From Novosphingobium piscinae (GTDB lineage: Bacteria > Pseudomonadota > Alphaproteobacteria > Sphingomonadales > Sphingomonadaceae): 64,000 nucleotides of DNA. The stretch covers positions 20,857-84,856 of the forward strand of contig NZ_JACLAX010000013.1 in assembly GCF_014230355.1 (NCBI RefSeq), read 5' to 3'. This document shows positions 17,719 to 27,315 of the stretch, one piece after another. The notes beneath the pieces are model-generated. The model had not been told where the DNA came from. It did not search any database and was given only the letters and a program-made list of their open reading frames with translations. The translations under genes and the position numbers were made by a program. Numbering within the stretch: position 1 is the stretch's first letter; every line of letters starts with the position of its first letter.

Positions 17719-17891
17719 TGCGGATCGAGAGCCCAGGGATCGGCGGGGGGCGGCGCAGCGCTGCGCGCGGAGTTGAGCGGGACGATGTCGCCCGCGGCGG
17801 CCACCCGCCAGGCCAGCAGCAGAATGCCGGCCGCCCACCACAGGGCCGACCAGCGGCTGCGAAACACCCGGTTGAGGCGCGGCACCATCAT
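17715..17891 (-). CDS. Small hypothetical membrane protein (58 aa)
   Basis: Small gene between mutS and the proline-rich protein gene. It encodes MMVPRLNRVFRSRW, then a hydrophobic helix SALWWAAGILLLAWRVAAA, then a Pro-rich end ADPWALDPQ. Positive charges before one helix fit a single-pass or signal-anchor protein. Its stop overlaps the next ATG by the usual ATGA. It begins 54 nt after mutS on the same strand. Function unknown; the coupling is the main reason to believe it is real. Confidence 0.55.
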   Translation of the reverse strand: MMVPRLNRVFRSRWSALWWAAGILLLAWRVAAAGDIVPLNSARSAAPPPADPWALDPQ

Positions 17892-17945
17892 GCCCGCGGC
17901 CTAGCAGGCGGCAGTTAAGGATCTGCTAGCGGCGGCACGGCACGG

Positions 17946-20582
17946 TCACCCCTCGGCCTCGCGCTTGAGCTGGTAGAGCAGGTCAAGCGCGTCGCGCGGG
18001 GATAGCGCGTCGACATCGAGCGCGGCGAGCCGCGCGGCGAGCGCGGCCCGCGGGTCCGGGGCGGGTTGGGAGGGCTCGTCGCGGAGGGCGGCGAACAGCG
18101 GCAGGTCGCCCAGCCCGGCCGCCAGACCGCCGGTCTCGGCGCGGCCCTGCTCGAGTCGCTCAAGCACAGCGCGGGCACGGGCGATGACGGGCTGCGGCAC
18201 GCCCGCCAGCCGCGCCACGGCCAACCCGTAGGAGCGGTCCGCCGGGCCGTCGGCCAGCTCGTGCAGCAGCACCAGCTCGCCCTTCCATTCGCGGGCCCGG
18301 ACATGGTGCAGGGACAGCGCCTCGCAGCTTTCGCCGAGGCGCGCGAGCTCGTGATAGTGGGTCGCGAACAGGCAGCGGCTGCGGTTGTGGCCGTGGACCG
18401 CCTCGGCCACGGCCCATGCCAAGGCAAGGCCATCGTAGGTCGAGGTGCCCCGGCCAACCTCGTCGAGGATCACGAAGCTGCGCTCGGTTGCCTGGGCGAG
18501 GATCGCTGCGGTCTCGACCATCTCGACCATGAAGGTCGATCGGCCCCGGGCAAGGTTGTCGGCGGCACCGACCCGGCTGAACAGGCGGTCGACCAGCCCG
18601 ATGGTGGCCGCGGCGGCCGGAACGAAGCTGCCCGCGTGGGCGAGGAGCACGATCAGTGCGTTCTGGCGCAGGAAGGTCGATTTGCCGCCCATGTTGGGGC
18701 CGCCGATCAGCCACAGCCGGTCGTCGGGCGACAGCACGCAATCATTCGCGACGAAACGCTCGCCGCGCGCTGCCAGGGCGGCCTCGACGACCGGATGGCG
18801 CCCACCGCTGATCGCCAGGCAGGGCTCGGTCACGATCGCCGGGCAGCACCACTGGCCCTCGGCGGCGCGCTCGGCCAGGCCGGCGGCCACATCGATCCGC
18901 GCCAGCGCCGCGGCGGTCGCGGCGATGCCTTCGCGGTGGGCAACGGCCGCGGCGACCAGCTCGGTGAAATGGGCCTCCTCGGCGGCAAGGGCATGGCCGC
19001 CGGCCTCGCCGATCCGGCTTGCCTCCTCGTGCAGGGCCAGCGCGTTGAAGCGCACCGCACCGGCCATGGTCTGGCGGTGGGTAAAGCCGCTATCGGGTGC
19101 CATCAATCGATCGGCATGGCGCGCCGGCACCTCGATGAAATAGCCGAGTACGCCGTTGTGGCGGATCTTCAGCGCGGCAATCCCGGTCTCGTCGCGGTAC
19201 CTGGCCTCGAGCGCGGCGATCGCGCGGCGGGCATGGCCGGCGGTGTCGCGCAGCGCATCAAGCGCATGGTCGTAGCCCGGGGCAATGTAGCCACCCTGCC
19301 CGCGTTCGGTCGGCGGACTGGCTACGAGCGCCCGGGCCAGGAGATCGACGAGCGCGCCGTGCCCGCCCAGCGCGGGAAGCAGCGCTTCGAGCAGGGCCGG
19401 ACGATCGGCCTCGCGCAGCAAGCGGTCGCGGATCCGCCGCGCCCCGTCGAGCCCATCGCGCAACTGGCCAAGGTCGCGCGGCGAGCCGCGCCCGGCCACC
19501 ACGCGGCCAAGCGCCCGACCGACATCGGGCTGCGCGCGCAGCGCACCGCGCAGGTCATCGCGCAGCAGCGGATCGTCGTGGAGCCAGCCAACCAGAGCCA
19601 GCCGCGCCGCGATCGCGGCGGGGTCCGTGAGCGGCGCCGAAAGATCGTCGGCAAGCTGGCGCGCACCGGCGCCGGTGACGCAGCGGTCAACCGATTCGAC
19701 CAGGCTGCCGCGGCGTCCGCCGCTGCTCGCCTCGAGGATCTCGAGGCTGGAGCGGGTCGCCTCGTCCATCGCCAGGTGCGCTGCCCCGCTGCGTGCCACC
19801 GGCGGCAGCAACAGGGGCAACCGGCCGCGCCCGACATGGTCGAGATAGGCGATCAACCCGCCGGCGGCGGCCAGCATGGGCCGGGTAAAGGCGCCGAAGC
19901 CATCGAGCGTGGCCACCCCGTGGATGGCACGGAGCCGGTCGGCTCCTCCGTCGCTCTGGAACTCGCGCACCGGCCGCGCGATCGCCGCGGGTGGGGCAAG
20001 CTCCCAGTGCTCGGGCACGACCAGTTCGCTCGCGCCCAGCCGGGCCAGGGCGGCCCCCAGCCGGTCGGGCGGGCATTCCTCCAGCTCCATCCGCCCGGTC
20101 GACACGTCGCAGGCGGCGATCCCGACCAGGCCCCGCAGATCGCAGGCGGCTGCCAGCACATTGGCCCGGCGCGGTTCGAGCAGGGCCTCCTCGGTCAGGG
20201 TCCCGGCCGTAACGAAGCGGACGATGTCGCGCGCCACCAGCGCCTTGGACCCGCCGCGCTTCCTCGCCTCCTCAGGGGTCTCGACCTGCTCGGCGATCGC
20301 CACCCGGCAGCCCGCGCGGATCAGCCTGGCCAGATAGCTTTCGGCCGAATGGACCGGCACGCCGCACATCGGGATCGGCTCGCCCAGGTGCTCGCCGCGG
20401 GTGGTCAGCGCGATATCGAGCACCTGGGCGGCGGTGCGGGCATCATCGAAGAACAGCTCGAAGAAATCGCCCATCCGGTAGAACAGCAGGCAATCGGCGG
20501 CCTGGGCCTTCAGCGCAAGATACTGGGCCATCATCGGCGTGGCGCCGGCGGGAATCGCGCCATGGGGATTCTGGGCGGGCAT
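17946..20582 (-). CDS. mutS: DNA mismatch repair protein MutS
   Basis: Mismatch-recognition ATPase of 878 residues, a normal length. The N-terminal mismatch-binding motif is seen as [17 protein letters not shown] (Phe wedge and Glu). The ATPase has Walker [15 protein letters not shown], Walker [16 protein letters not shown] and the composite site ATHYHEL. It acts with MutL to start repair of replication errors. It diverges from maeB across 114 bp and is followed on its own strand by two small membrane-protein genes. Confidence 0.97.
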   Translation of the reverse strand: MPAQNPHGAIPAGATPMMAQYLALKAQAADCLLFYRMGDFFELFFDDARTAAQVLDIALTTRGEHLGEPIPMCGVPVHSAESYLARLIRAGCRVAIAEQVETPEEARKRGGSKALVARDIVRFVTAGTLTEEALLEPRRANVLAAACDLRGLVGIAACDVSTGRMELEECPPDRLGAALARLGASELVVPEHWELAPPAAIARPVREFQSDGGADRLRAIHGVATLDGFGAFTRPMLAAAGGLIAYLDHVGRGRLPLLLPPVARSGAAHLAMDEATRSSLEILEASSGGRRGSLVESVDRCVTGAGARQLADDLSAPLTDPAAIAARLALVGWLHDDPLLRDDLRGALRAQPDVGRALGRVVAGRGSPRDLGQLRDGLDGARRIRDRLLREADRPALLEALLPALGGHGALVDLLARALVASPPTERGQGGYIAPGYDHALDALRDTAGHARRAIAALEARYRDETGIAALKIRHNGVLGYFIEVPARHADRLMAPDSGFTHRQTMAGAVRFNALALHEEASRIGEAGGHALAAEEAHFTELVAAAVAHREGIAATAAALARIDVAAGLAERAAEGQWCCPAIVTEPCLAISGGRHPVVEAALAARGERFVANDCVLSPDDRLWLIGGPNMGGKSTFLRQNALIVLLAHAGSFVPAAAATIGLVDRLFSRVGAADNLARGRSTFMVEMVETAAILAQATERSFVILDEVGRGTSTYDGLALAWAVAEAVHGHNRSRCLFATHYHELARLGESCEALSLHHVRAREWKGELVLLHELADGPADRSYGLAVARLAGVPQPVIARARAVLERLEQGRAETGGLAAGLGDLPLFAALRDEPSQPAPDPRAALAARLAALDVDALSPRDALDLLYQLKREAEG

Positions 20583-20696
20583 GGCGCGGTGCTATCGCTG
20601 CGCCGGACGCTTGGGAATGCCGCCTACGCCGCTTTCCCCTATCCTCTCGCCGCGACACGCGATAGGGCGCGAGAGATAGCCACACGGGAGGCCGCA

Positions 20697-22961
20697 TTGT
20701 CCGAGGAAAGCAACGTCCGTTTCACCGAACGCGAGGCGCTGTTCTACCACAACACGATCCGGCCCGGCAAAATCGAGATCATCGCCAGTAAGCCGATGGC
20801 GACCCAGCGCGACCTGAGCCTGGCCTATTCGCCCGGCGTCGCCGTCCCGGTCCGCGCCATCGCCGAAGACCCTGCCACCGCCTATGATTATACCGCCAAG
20901 GGCAATCTGGTGGCGGTCATCTCCAACGGCACCGCCATCCTTGGCCTGGGCAATCTGGGTGCGCTGGCCTCGAAGCCGGTGATGGAAGGCAAGGCGGTGC
21001 TGTTCAAGCGCTTCGCCGACGTCGATTCGATCGACCTCGAGCTCGACACCGAAGACCCCCAGGCCTTCATCGATGCGGTCGCCCTGCTCGAGCCGAGCTT
21101 CGGCGGGATCAACCTGGAAGACATCAAGGCACCCGAGTGCTTCATCATCGAGCAGGCCCTGCGCGAGCGGCTGAAGATCCCGGTGATGCACGACGACCAG
21201 CACGGCACGGCGATCATCTCCGCGGCCGGCCTACTCAATGCCTGCCACCTGACCGGACGCGAGCTGCGCGACGTCAAGGTGGTGGTCAACGGGGCCGGCG
21301 CCGCGGCCATCGCCTGCACCGAGCTGATCAAGGCGATGGGCGTGCGCCACGACAATGTCATCATGTGCGACCGTTCGGGGGTGATCTACCGCGGCCGCGA
21401 GGACGGCATGGACCAGTGGAAGAGCGCGCATGCGGTCGACACCCCGAGCCGTACGCTCGAGGAGGCCGTGGTCGGTGCCGACATCTTCCTCGGCCTGTCG
21501 GCCGCCGGCGCGCTCAAGCCCGAATGGGTCAAGAAGATGGCGCCGCAGCCGATCATCTTCGCCATGGCCAACCCCGATCCGGAGATCACCCCGCCCGAGG
21601 CCAAAGCGGTGCGTCCGGACGCGATCATTGCGACCGGGCGCTCGGACTATCCGAACCAGGTCAACAACGTGCTGGGCTTCCCGTTCATCTTCCGCGGCGC
21701 GCTCGACGTGCGCGCCACCGCGATCAACGAGGAGATGAAGATCGCCGCCGCCCAGGCCATCGCCGCCCTGGCGCGCGAGCAGGTGCCGGAAGAGGTCGCC
21801 GCCGCCTATGGCAAGAACCACACCTTCGGGGTGGACTACATCATCCCGGCCCCGTTCGATCCAAGGCTGATGGAGGTGGTGTCCTCGGCCGTGGCCAAGG
21901 CGGCGATGGACACCGGCGTGGCGCAGAAGCCGATCGAGGACTTCGAGGCCTATCGCCTGAGCCTGAAGGCGCGGCTGAATCCGACCACCTCGGTTCTCAC
22001 CAGCGTCTATGCCCAGGTGCGCGAGACCCCCAAGCGCGTGGTCTTCGCCGAGGCGGAGAACGAGGTGGTGCTGCGCGCCGCGATCCAGTTCCGCGATTTC
22101 GGCTATGGCACCCCGGTGCTGGTCGGCCGGACCGAAGCGGTCCGCGCCAAGCTCGCCGAGCTGGGTGTGGGCAATCCCGACAGCTACGAGATCCACAACT
22201 CCAACGTTTCGCCGCTGGTGCCCGAGATGGTCGCCTTCCTGTACGAGCGGATGCAGCGGCGCGGCTTCCTTGAGCGCGACGTGCGGCGGATGGTCAACCA
22301 GAACCGCAATGTCTTCGCCTCGCTGCTGCTCGCGCTCGGCCATGGCGACGCGATGATCTCGGGCCTCACCCGGACCTTCTCGCAGACCATGCGCGAGGTG
22401 CGCCGGGTGCTCGATCCCAAGCCCGGGCACGTGCCTTTCGGCGTCCACCTGATGGTCGCCAAGAACTACACCGTGTTCCTCGCCGACACGACCGTGAACG
22501 AACGCCCGACCGCGCAGGAGCTGGCCCACATCGCGGTCGAGACCGCCGCCGTGGCGCGCCGCATGGGCCATGATCCGCGGGTCGCCTTCCTGTCGTTCTC
22601 CACTTTCGGCAATCCGATGGGGCGCTGGGTCGAGCCGATCCGCGAGGCGGTCGCCCTGCTCGACGCGATGGACCCGGGCTTCGAGTACGAAGGCGATATC
22701 GCTCCCGACGCGGCGCTCAATCCGAAGGTGATGGCGAACTATCCGTTTTGTCGTCTGTCTGGCCCCGCCAACGTGCTGATCATGCCCGGGCTGCAGTCGG
22801 CCAACATCTCGGCCAAGCTGCTGCGCGAACTGGCCGGCAACGCCGTGATCGGGCCGATGCTGATCGGGATGGACAAGCCGGTCCAGATCGCGCCGATGAC
22901 GGCGCTGGCGCCGGATATCCTCACCCTCGCGGTGCTGGCCGCGGGCGGCGTGGTCGGCTGA
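20697..22961 (+). CDS. maeB: NADP-dependent malic enzyme with phosphotransacetylase-like domain
   Basis: Enzyme of 754 residues converting malate to pyruvate, CO2 and NADPH. The malic enzyme part (about 1-430) has YSPGVAVPV, MHDDQHGTAII and the nucleotide fold VVVNGAGAAAIACTEL. The C-terminal part (about 430-754) is the phosphotransacetylase-like regulatory domain typical of MaeB; in relatives it mediates acetyl-CoA inhibition and is catalytically dead. The start is a TTG at 20697 with GGGAGG 5 nt upstream and the expected N-terminus SEESNVRFTEREALFYH. Confidence 0.95.
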   Translation: MSEESNVRFTEREALFYHNTIRPGKIEIIASKPMATQRDLSLAYSPGVAVPVRAIAEDPATAYDYTAKGNLVAVISNGTAILGLGNLGALASKPVMEGKAVLFKRFADVDSIDLELDTEDPQAFIDAVALLEPSFGGINLEDIKAPECFIIEQALRERLKIPVMHDDQHGTAIISAAGLLNACHLTGRELRDVKVVVNGAGAAAIACTELIKAMGVRHDNVIMCDRSGVIYRGREDGMDQWKSAHAVDTPSRTLEEAVVGADIFLGLSAAGALKPEWVKKMAPQPIIFAMANPDPEITPPEAKAVRPDAIIATGRSDYPNQVNNVLGFPFIFRGALDVRATAINEEMKIAAAQAIAALAREQVPEEVAAAYGKNHTFGVDYIIPAPFDPRLMEVVSSAVAKAAMDTGVAQKPIEDFEAYRLSLKARLNPTTSVLTSVYAQVRETPKRVVFAEAENEVVLRAAIQFRDFGYGTPVLVGRTEAVRAKLAELGVGNPDSYEIHNSNVSPLVPEMVAFLYERMQRRGFLERDVRRMVNQNRNVFASLLLALGHGDAMISGLTRTFSQTMREVRRVLDPKPGHVPFGVHLMVAKNYTVFLADTTVNERPTAQELAHIAVETAAVARRMGHDPRVAFLSFSTFGNPMGRWVEPIREAVALLDAMDPGFEYEGDIAPDAALNPKVMANYPFCRLSGPANVLIMPGLQSANISAKLLRELAGNAVIGPMLIGMDKPVQIAPMTALAPDILTLAVLAAGGVVG

Positions 22962-22971
22962 TGCCATTGGC

Positions 22972-22995
22972 GCCGGCCCTCGATCAAGGGCCGGC
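22972..22995. terminator. Hairpin between convergent maeB and chemoreceptor genes
   Basis: Perfect 9-bp stem GCCGGCCCT / AGGGCCGGC with a 6-nt loop (cgatca), starting 10 nt after the maeB stop. No T-run follows on either strand, so it may be a weak terminator or an RNA-end stabiliser. Confidence 0.5.
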
Positions 22996-23009
22996 CACCG
23001 TCACGCCGG

Positions 23010-24800
23010 TCAGGAGGCCAGCGCGAGCTGTCCGCGCGGCAAGGCTGGCGCCGTGCGCGCCTGATCGTCGGCCCGGAACACCGCGACCCGCCGGTGCAGC
23101 ACCCCGGCCTCGGACGACAGGCTGCGCGCGGCCGCGGTGGTCTGCTCGACCATGGCGGCGTTCTGCTGGGTCGCGCCGTCCATCTCATTGACCACGGCGG
23201 TGACCTCGCGCAGGCTGGTGGCCTGACGGGTCGCCGCGTCGGTGATGGCCTGGACCCGCTCGGCAATCTCGCTGATGCCGCCGACGATCTCCCGCAACAT
23301 GCCACCGCTTTCATTGGCCAGCGCAACACCGCCGACCACCTGATCAGTGCTGGACGTGATCAGCCGGCGGATTTCCTCGGCCGCCTCCTTGGAGCGGTCG
23401 GACAGGGCCCGCACTTCGGTCGCGACCACCGCGAAGCCCTTGCCGGCCTCGCCGGCGCGCGCTGCCTCGACCCCGGCGTTGAGCGCCAGCAGGTTGGTCT
23501 GGAAGGCAAGCGCATCGATGGTGCCGATGATCTGAACGATCGCGCGGGCGGAAACCTCGATCTCGCTCATCGCCGCGATCGTCGAGGCGACGACATCGGC
23601 GCTCGCCCGTGCCTGGTCCTGCGCCGCCACGATCGCCGTGGCGACCTCGAGCGAATCCTGCGCGGTACGGCTGACGAGCGCGGTCACCTCGTTGAGCGCA
23701 TGGGCCGCCGACTCGAGCCGGTTGGCCTGGTGCTCGGTGCGCAGCGCCAGGTCGCCCGCCGCGGCGTGGATCTCGTTGGCACCCGACGAGACGGTCTGCG
23801 AGGTCTGGCTGACCTGCGTCAGCGTCTCGCCCAGCGTCGCCATCGTCCGGTTGTAGGCCGCGCGCAGCCGTTCATACTCGGCGGCCATCGGCTGATCGAT
23901 GCGGAAGGCCAGATTGCCGGCCGCAAGCTCGGTCAAGGCCTGGTCGAGCCGTTCGACCACCTCGTGCTGTTCGCTTTCGCGCTGGATGCGGGTCTGCAGC
24001 GCATCGCGGAACACCCGGGCCGCACCCAGCATTGCGCCAATCTCGTCGTCCGGTCCGCGCGCGGCGGTGTCGATCCCGTCCAGCGCGACATCCGTCCGCC
24101 CACCGGCCATGTCGCGCAGGACCCCGGCGGTTCCCTGGATCGGGTGCAGGATATGGCGGTCGAACAGCTTGAGGCTGGCCAACAGGGCTCCCAGCACGCC
24201 CAGCGCGATCAAGGCGAGCAAGACTCCGACGATCAGCAGGGTGGTGTCGCTGGAGCGGGCGAGCTGGGTCTGGCGGTCGGCGGCGGCAGCGACCAGCGCG
24301 TCGACCGCGGCACGGTGCGCAGCATAGTACTGGCCAAGCGCGGCATAGGACCCCGTCACTGCAGCGAGATCGCGCGATCGCAGCGCGGGCGCGAACTGCG
24401 CGTCCACCTCGCGCCAGAAACGATCGCCGCTGTCGATTACGGCGGGGAGCAGTCGGGTCTGAAGATCGCCGCCGAGCTCGGCGGCGCGCCACACATCGGC
24501 CCGCGCGGCAAACTGGCGGCGCAGCGCGGCAAGACGGCCGATCCGCAGGTCCGCTTCGGTTGGTTCGGCCTGCCCCGACCCCAGCGCCGCGACGGCCTGG
24601 GTCGCCTCCAGATAGGCCTCGATGACGTACAGCGGTGGCGGCAGGATATCGGCGGTCAGATCGCTGATCTGCTGGTTCTGGCGATGCATCGGCCCACCGA
24701 AACGGATCTGCTGGATCGCGACACCGGTAACGGCGATCGCGAAAAGCAGGGCGAGCCCAAGAATGGCGCTGCCTCTGCGGCTTGTCCGCTTTAGTGACAT
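23010..24800 (-). CDS. Methyl-accepting chemotaxis protein
   Basis: Inner-membrane chemoreceptor of 596 residues. TM1 lies at about 12-31, a periplasmic helical sensor domain at about 32-185, TM2 at about 187-210, then a HAMP region and a long signalling domain. The hairpin tip [20 protein letters not shown] and [15 protein letters not shown], which bind CheA/CheW, are intact. No CheB/R-binding pentapeptide is seen at the end (RGQLALAS). No che genes lie in the window, so it must work with a cluster elsewhere. Ligand unknown. Confidence 0.93.
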   Translation of the reverse strand: MSLKRTSRRGSAILGLALLFAIAVTGVAIQQIRFGGPMHRQNQQISDLTADILPPPLYVIEAYLEATQAVAALGSGQAEPTEADLRIGRLAALRRQFAARADVWRAAELGGDLQTRLLPAVIDSGDRFWREVDAQFAPALRSRDLAAVTGSYAALGQYYAAHRAAVDALVAAAADRQTQLARSSDTTLLIVGVLLALIALGVLGALLASLKLFDRHILHPIQGTAGVLRDMAGGRTDVALDGIDTAARGPDDEIGAMLGAARVFRDALQTRIQRESEQHEVVERLDQALTELAAGNLAFRIDQPMAAEYERLRAAYNRTMATLGETLTQVSQTSQTVSSGANEIHAAAGDLALRTEHQANRLESAAHALNEVTALVSRTAQDSLEVATAIVAAQDQARASADVVASTIAAMSEIEVSARAIVQIIGTIDALAFQTNLLALNAGVEAARAGEAGKGFAVVATEVRALSDRSKEAAEEIRRLITSSTDQVVGGVALANESGGMLREIVGGISEIAERVQAITDAATRQATSLREVTAVVNEMDGATQQNAAMVEQTTAAARSLSSEAGVLHRRVAVFRADDQARTAPALPRGQLALAS

Positions 24801-24870
24801 GCGGCTTTATCCTGAATGACTAGGGTGCGATCCCGCGTGCCGCTCTACAATCGATTAGCAACTTTATCCC

Positions 24871-24883
24871 ATACCTATGGTAT
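24871..24883. promoter_or_regulatory. Palindrome in divergent mcp / GDT1 promoter region
   Basis: ATACC-TAT-GGTAT is a perfect 5-bp inverted repeat inside the only AT-rich part of the 176-bp gap between the chemoreceptor (minus) and GDT1-family (plus) genes. A TATAAG element overlaps its right arm. It could be an operator or simply part of a promoter; no known consensus is matched. Confidence 0.35.
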
Positions 24884-24976
24884 AAGTATTCACACTGGGT
24901 CGGTGGCGATTGGGTGCCGCGCCGGACCCTGGTGCGAGGTGCTTGCCGGAGCGACTGGCTGCGCCTAGGGGACGCG

Positions 24977-25555
24977 ATGCCCGACGCCTTCCTGACCTCT
25001 GTCGCAGTGGTCGCGCTTGCCGAGATCGGCGACAAGACCCAGCTCCTCGCCATCCTCCTTGCCACCCGCTTCCGCCGGCCGTGGCCGGTCGTCGCCGGGA
25101 TCCTTGTCGCCACAATGGCCAACCACTTCCTGGCCGCCTTGCTCGGCGCCAAGATGGCCGGACTGCTCGATGGCGCGGGGTTCCGCTATGCCGTGGCGCT
25201 CTCGTTCATCGCCATGGCAGGCTGGACCCTGATTCCCGACACGGCCGATGACGCCGCTCCCGGGGCGGGGCGGTTCGGTGCCTTTCTCGCCACAGTGGTG
25301 GCCTTCTTCGTGGTCGAGATAGGCGACAAGACCCAGATCGCGACGATCGCACTGGGCGCGCGCTTCCACAGCGTGCTGGCGGTGATGGCCGGCACCACGC
25401 TGGGCATGATGTTGGCCAACGTGCCCGCCGTGTTCCTGGGCGAAGCGCTGATCGCGCGGGTACCGCTGCGGCTGGTGCGGATCCTGGCGGCGGGGCTGTT
25501 GCTGGCGGTAGGTCTGTGGCTGCTGCTTGAGACCGCCGGCCTGCTGACGCACTAG
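24977..25555 (+). CDS. TMEM165/GDT1 family cation transporter
   Basis: Membrane protein of 192 residues with six predicted helices in two repeats. Each repeat carries the family signature ExGDKTQ: AEIGDKTQLL (about residue 17) and VEIGDKTQIA (about 115). Relatives export Mn2+ or move Ca2+ against H+; bacterial members such as MneA give Mn2+ resistance, so Mn2+ efflux is the likely job. Start ATG 24977 has AGGGGA upstream. I looked for a Mn2+-sensing yybP-ykoY leader and could not recognise one. Its stop shares the CTAG with that of trmB on the other strand. Confidence 0.9.
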   Translation: MPDAFLTSVAVVALAEIGDKTQLLAILLATRFRRPWPVVAGILVATMANHFLAALLGAKMAGLLDGAGFRYAVALSFIAMAGWTLIPDTADDAAPGAGRFGAFLATVVAFFVVEIGDKTQIATIALGARFHSVLAVMAGTTLGMMLANVPAVFLGEALIARVPLRLVRILAAGLLLAVGLWLLLETAGLLTH

Positions 25556-26250
25556 CGGCGGCGGAAGCGGAAGTACCACACTTCGTGGCCAAGCCGCCGG
25601 GCCTTGGCCTCGTAGCGCGTCTCGGGCCAGCCGCCCGGGCGCCGCTGGAAGTCCTCGGGGCGTTCGCAAAGCCAGTCGAACAGGTCGCGATGGCGGCGCA
25701 TGACCATCAGCGCGTGGCGCAGGTAGACCGGATGATCGGTCCCGAAGCGGAATTCGCCGCCTGGCTTCAGCTTGTCGGCGATCAGCCGGACCGGGCCATC
25801 GTTCATCATCCGCCGCTTGGCGTGGCGCGCCTTGGGCCAGGGGTCGGGATGGAGCAGATAGACGAACGACAGCGCCTCATCCGGCACCCGTTCAAGCACC
25901 TCGAGCGCATCGCCGTGCTGGATCCGGACATTGGCGAGCCCGCCGTCACGGACATGCACCAGCGCCTGGGCCACCCCGTTGACGAAGGGCTCGCAGCCGA
26001 TGAAGCCATGGTCGGGCAGCAGGTCGGCCCGGTAGGCAAGATGTTCGCCGCCGCCAAAACCGATCTCGAAATGGAGCGGCCGGTCCTCGCCGAACAGGCG
26101 CGCCGCGGTGACCGGCCCGGCGCTCGGCACGGCGATCTGAGGCAGCAGGCGGTCGACCAGCTCCTGCTGGCCCTGCCGCAGGGGCTTGCCCTTGGCGCGG
26201 CCATAGAGCCGGTTGATGGTGGTGGGGTCGCCTGCCTTGTACGCCGTCAT
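25552..26250 (-). CDS. trmB: tRNA (guanine-N7-)-methyltransferase
   Basis: Makes m7G46 in tRNA using S-adenosylmethionine. In 232 residues it shows the SAM loop FEIGFGGGEHL, the motif ALSFVYLLHPDPWPKARHAKRRM with the conserved PDPWPK, and TDHPVYLRH near the C-terminus. Start ATG 26250 (MTAYKAGDP) fits the family N-terminus; the upstream open frame to 26331 does not. Convergent with the GDT1 gene, stop codons overlapping. Confidence 0.93.
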   Translation of the reverse strand: MTAYKAGDPTTINRLYGRAKGKPLRQGQQELVDRLLPQIAVPSAGPVTAARLFGEDRPLHFEIGFGGGEHLAYRADLLPDHGFIGCEPFVNGVAQALVHVRDGGLANVRIQHGDALEVLERVPDEALSFVYLLHPDPWPKARHAKRRMMNDGPVRLIADKLKPGGEFRFGTDHPVYLRHALMVMRRHRDLFDWLCERPEDFQRRPGGWPETRYEAKARRLGHEVWYFRFRRR

Positions 26251-26311
26251 GCGCGGCCCCTTAGTCGGCCGGCGCAGGGAACGCCAGCCGCTGCGGTCAG
26301 CCGGAACGAGA

Positions 26312-26345
26312 AACGGCCCGCCTTCCCCCACGGAGGCGGGCCGTT
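26312..26345 (-). terminator. Intrinsic terminator downstream of ctrA
   Basis: Perfect 12-bp stem AACGGCCCGCCT / AGGCGGGCCGTT with a 10-nt loop, 54 nt after the ctrA stop. On the minus strand the stem is followed by the T-rich stretch TTTCTCGTT, so it is oriented for ctrA. Confidence 0.8.
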
Positions 26346-26399
26346 GCCCGGTTCAGACCGCCTGGCAGGCGGCGTGACGAAAGGGGACGAGGGCGGTGG

Positions 26400-27095
26400 T
26401 CAGGCGGCTTCCATCTGATCGTTGGGATCCCGCAGCACATAGCCGCGGCCCCAGACGGTCTCGATGTAGTTCTCGCCGCCGCAGGCATGGGCCAGCTTCT
26501 TGCGCAGCTTGCAGATGAACACGTCGATGATCTTGAGTTCGGGCTCGTCCATCCCGCCATAGAGATGGTTGAGGAACATTTCCTTGGTCAGCGTGGTGCC
26601 CTTGCGCAGCGACAGCAGCTCGAGCATCGCATATTCCTTGCCGGTCAGGTGGACCCGCGCGCCATCGACTTCGACAGTCTTGGCATCAAGGTTGACCGAC
26701 AGCTTGCCGGTGCGGATGACCGACTGGGAATGGCCCTTCGAGCGCCGGACAACGGCGTGGATACGGGCGATCAGCTCTTCACGGTGGAACGGCTTGGTCA
26801 CGTAGTCGTCAGCGCCGAAACCGAACGAACGGACCTTGGAGTCCATCTCGGCAATCCCCGAGAGGATCAGCACCGGGGTCTGGACCTTGGCCACCCGCAG
26901 CTTCTTCAGCACGTCGTAGCCGTGCATGTCGGGCAGGTTCAGGTCGAGCAGGATGATGTCGTAGTCATACAGCTTGCCCAGGTCCAAACCTTCCTCACCG
27001 AGGTCGGTCGAATACACATTGAAGCCCTCGGCCGTGAGCATCAGCTCGATGGCCCGGGCCGTTGTCGGCTCGTCCTCGATCAGCAGCACTCGCAT
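26400..27095 (-). CDS. ctrA: Cell-cycle response regulator CtrA
   Basis: OmpR-type response regulator of 231 residues controlling cell-cycle, motility and other genes in alphaproteobacteria. The receiver holds E7, D8 and the phospho-acceptor D51 in [12 protein letters not shown], plus LILSG and YVTKPF. The winged-helix output domain runs about 125-225 ([20 protein letters not shown]). The protein ends in EAA; a terminal Ala-Ala is the ClpXP degradation tag in Caulobacter CtrA. Start ATG 27095 has an AAGGGG-type site. Regulation: an inverted repeat with a TTAACCAT half-site lies upstream. Confidence 0.96.
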   Translation of the reverse strand: MRVLLIEDEPTTARAIELMLTAEGFNVYSTDLGEEGLDLGKLYDYDIILLDLNLPDMHGYDVLKKLRVAKVQTPVLILSGIAEMDSKVRSFGFGADDYVTKPFHREELIARIHAVVRRSKGHSQSVIRTGKLSVNLDAKTVEVDGARVHLTGKEYAMLELLSLRKGTTLTKEMFLNHLYGGMDEPELKIIDVFICKLRKKLAHACGGENYIETVWGRGYVLRDPNDQMEAA

Positions 27096-27153
27096 GGGTG
27101 CCCCCCTTATGCCCCTAAACCCGATCCACCCCAACGTTTGGGGTCTTTCAGGC

Positions 27154-27190
27154 AATTAACCATGCGACCTATGAAAGAGAAAGGTTAATT
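27154..27190. promoter_or_regulatory. Inverted repeat with CtrA-type half-sites upstream of ctrA
   Basis: AATTAACC (27154-27161) and GGTTAATT (27183-27190) form a perfect 8-bp inverted repeat with 21 nt between, in the AT-rich leader 59-95 nt upstream of the ctrA start. The left arm extends to TTAACCAT, the known CtrA half-site. The right arm continues TTAA-N7-TAAA (27185-27199), one base off the full TTAA-N7-TTAA consensus. Autoregulation by CtrA is the likely meaning, but it is inference. Confidence 0.55.
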
Positions 27191-27315
27191 TACCGTAAAA
27201 CGGGATATCGGCGTCATTTTGAATTTGAGACCTACCTCTAAGGGGTACGAACGGCCCCGCACGACTACTTATCTGCAGAACGGCTCAGGCCCAACGGCCG
27301 GAGCCGGAGGCCGGA

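Noticed and set aside
18066..20690. Very long plus-strand open frame opposite mutS, in frame with maeB
   Set aside because: Its translation has no recognisable domain and mirrors MutS codons. The maeB TTG has a strong ribosome-binding site that marks the true start.
24801..24976. yybP-ykoY manganese riboswitch before the GDT1-family gene
   Set aside because: I could not find the conserved loop sequences or a paired expression platform by eye; a covariance-model search would decide.
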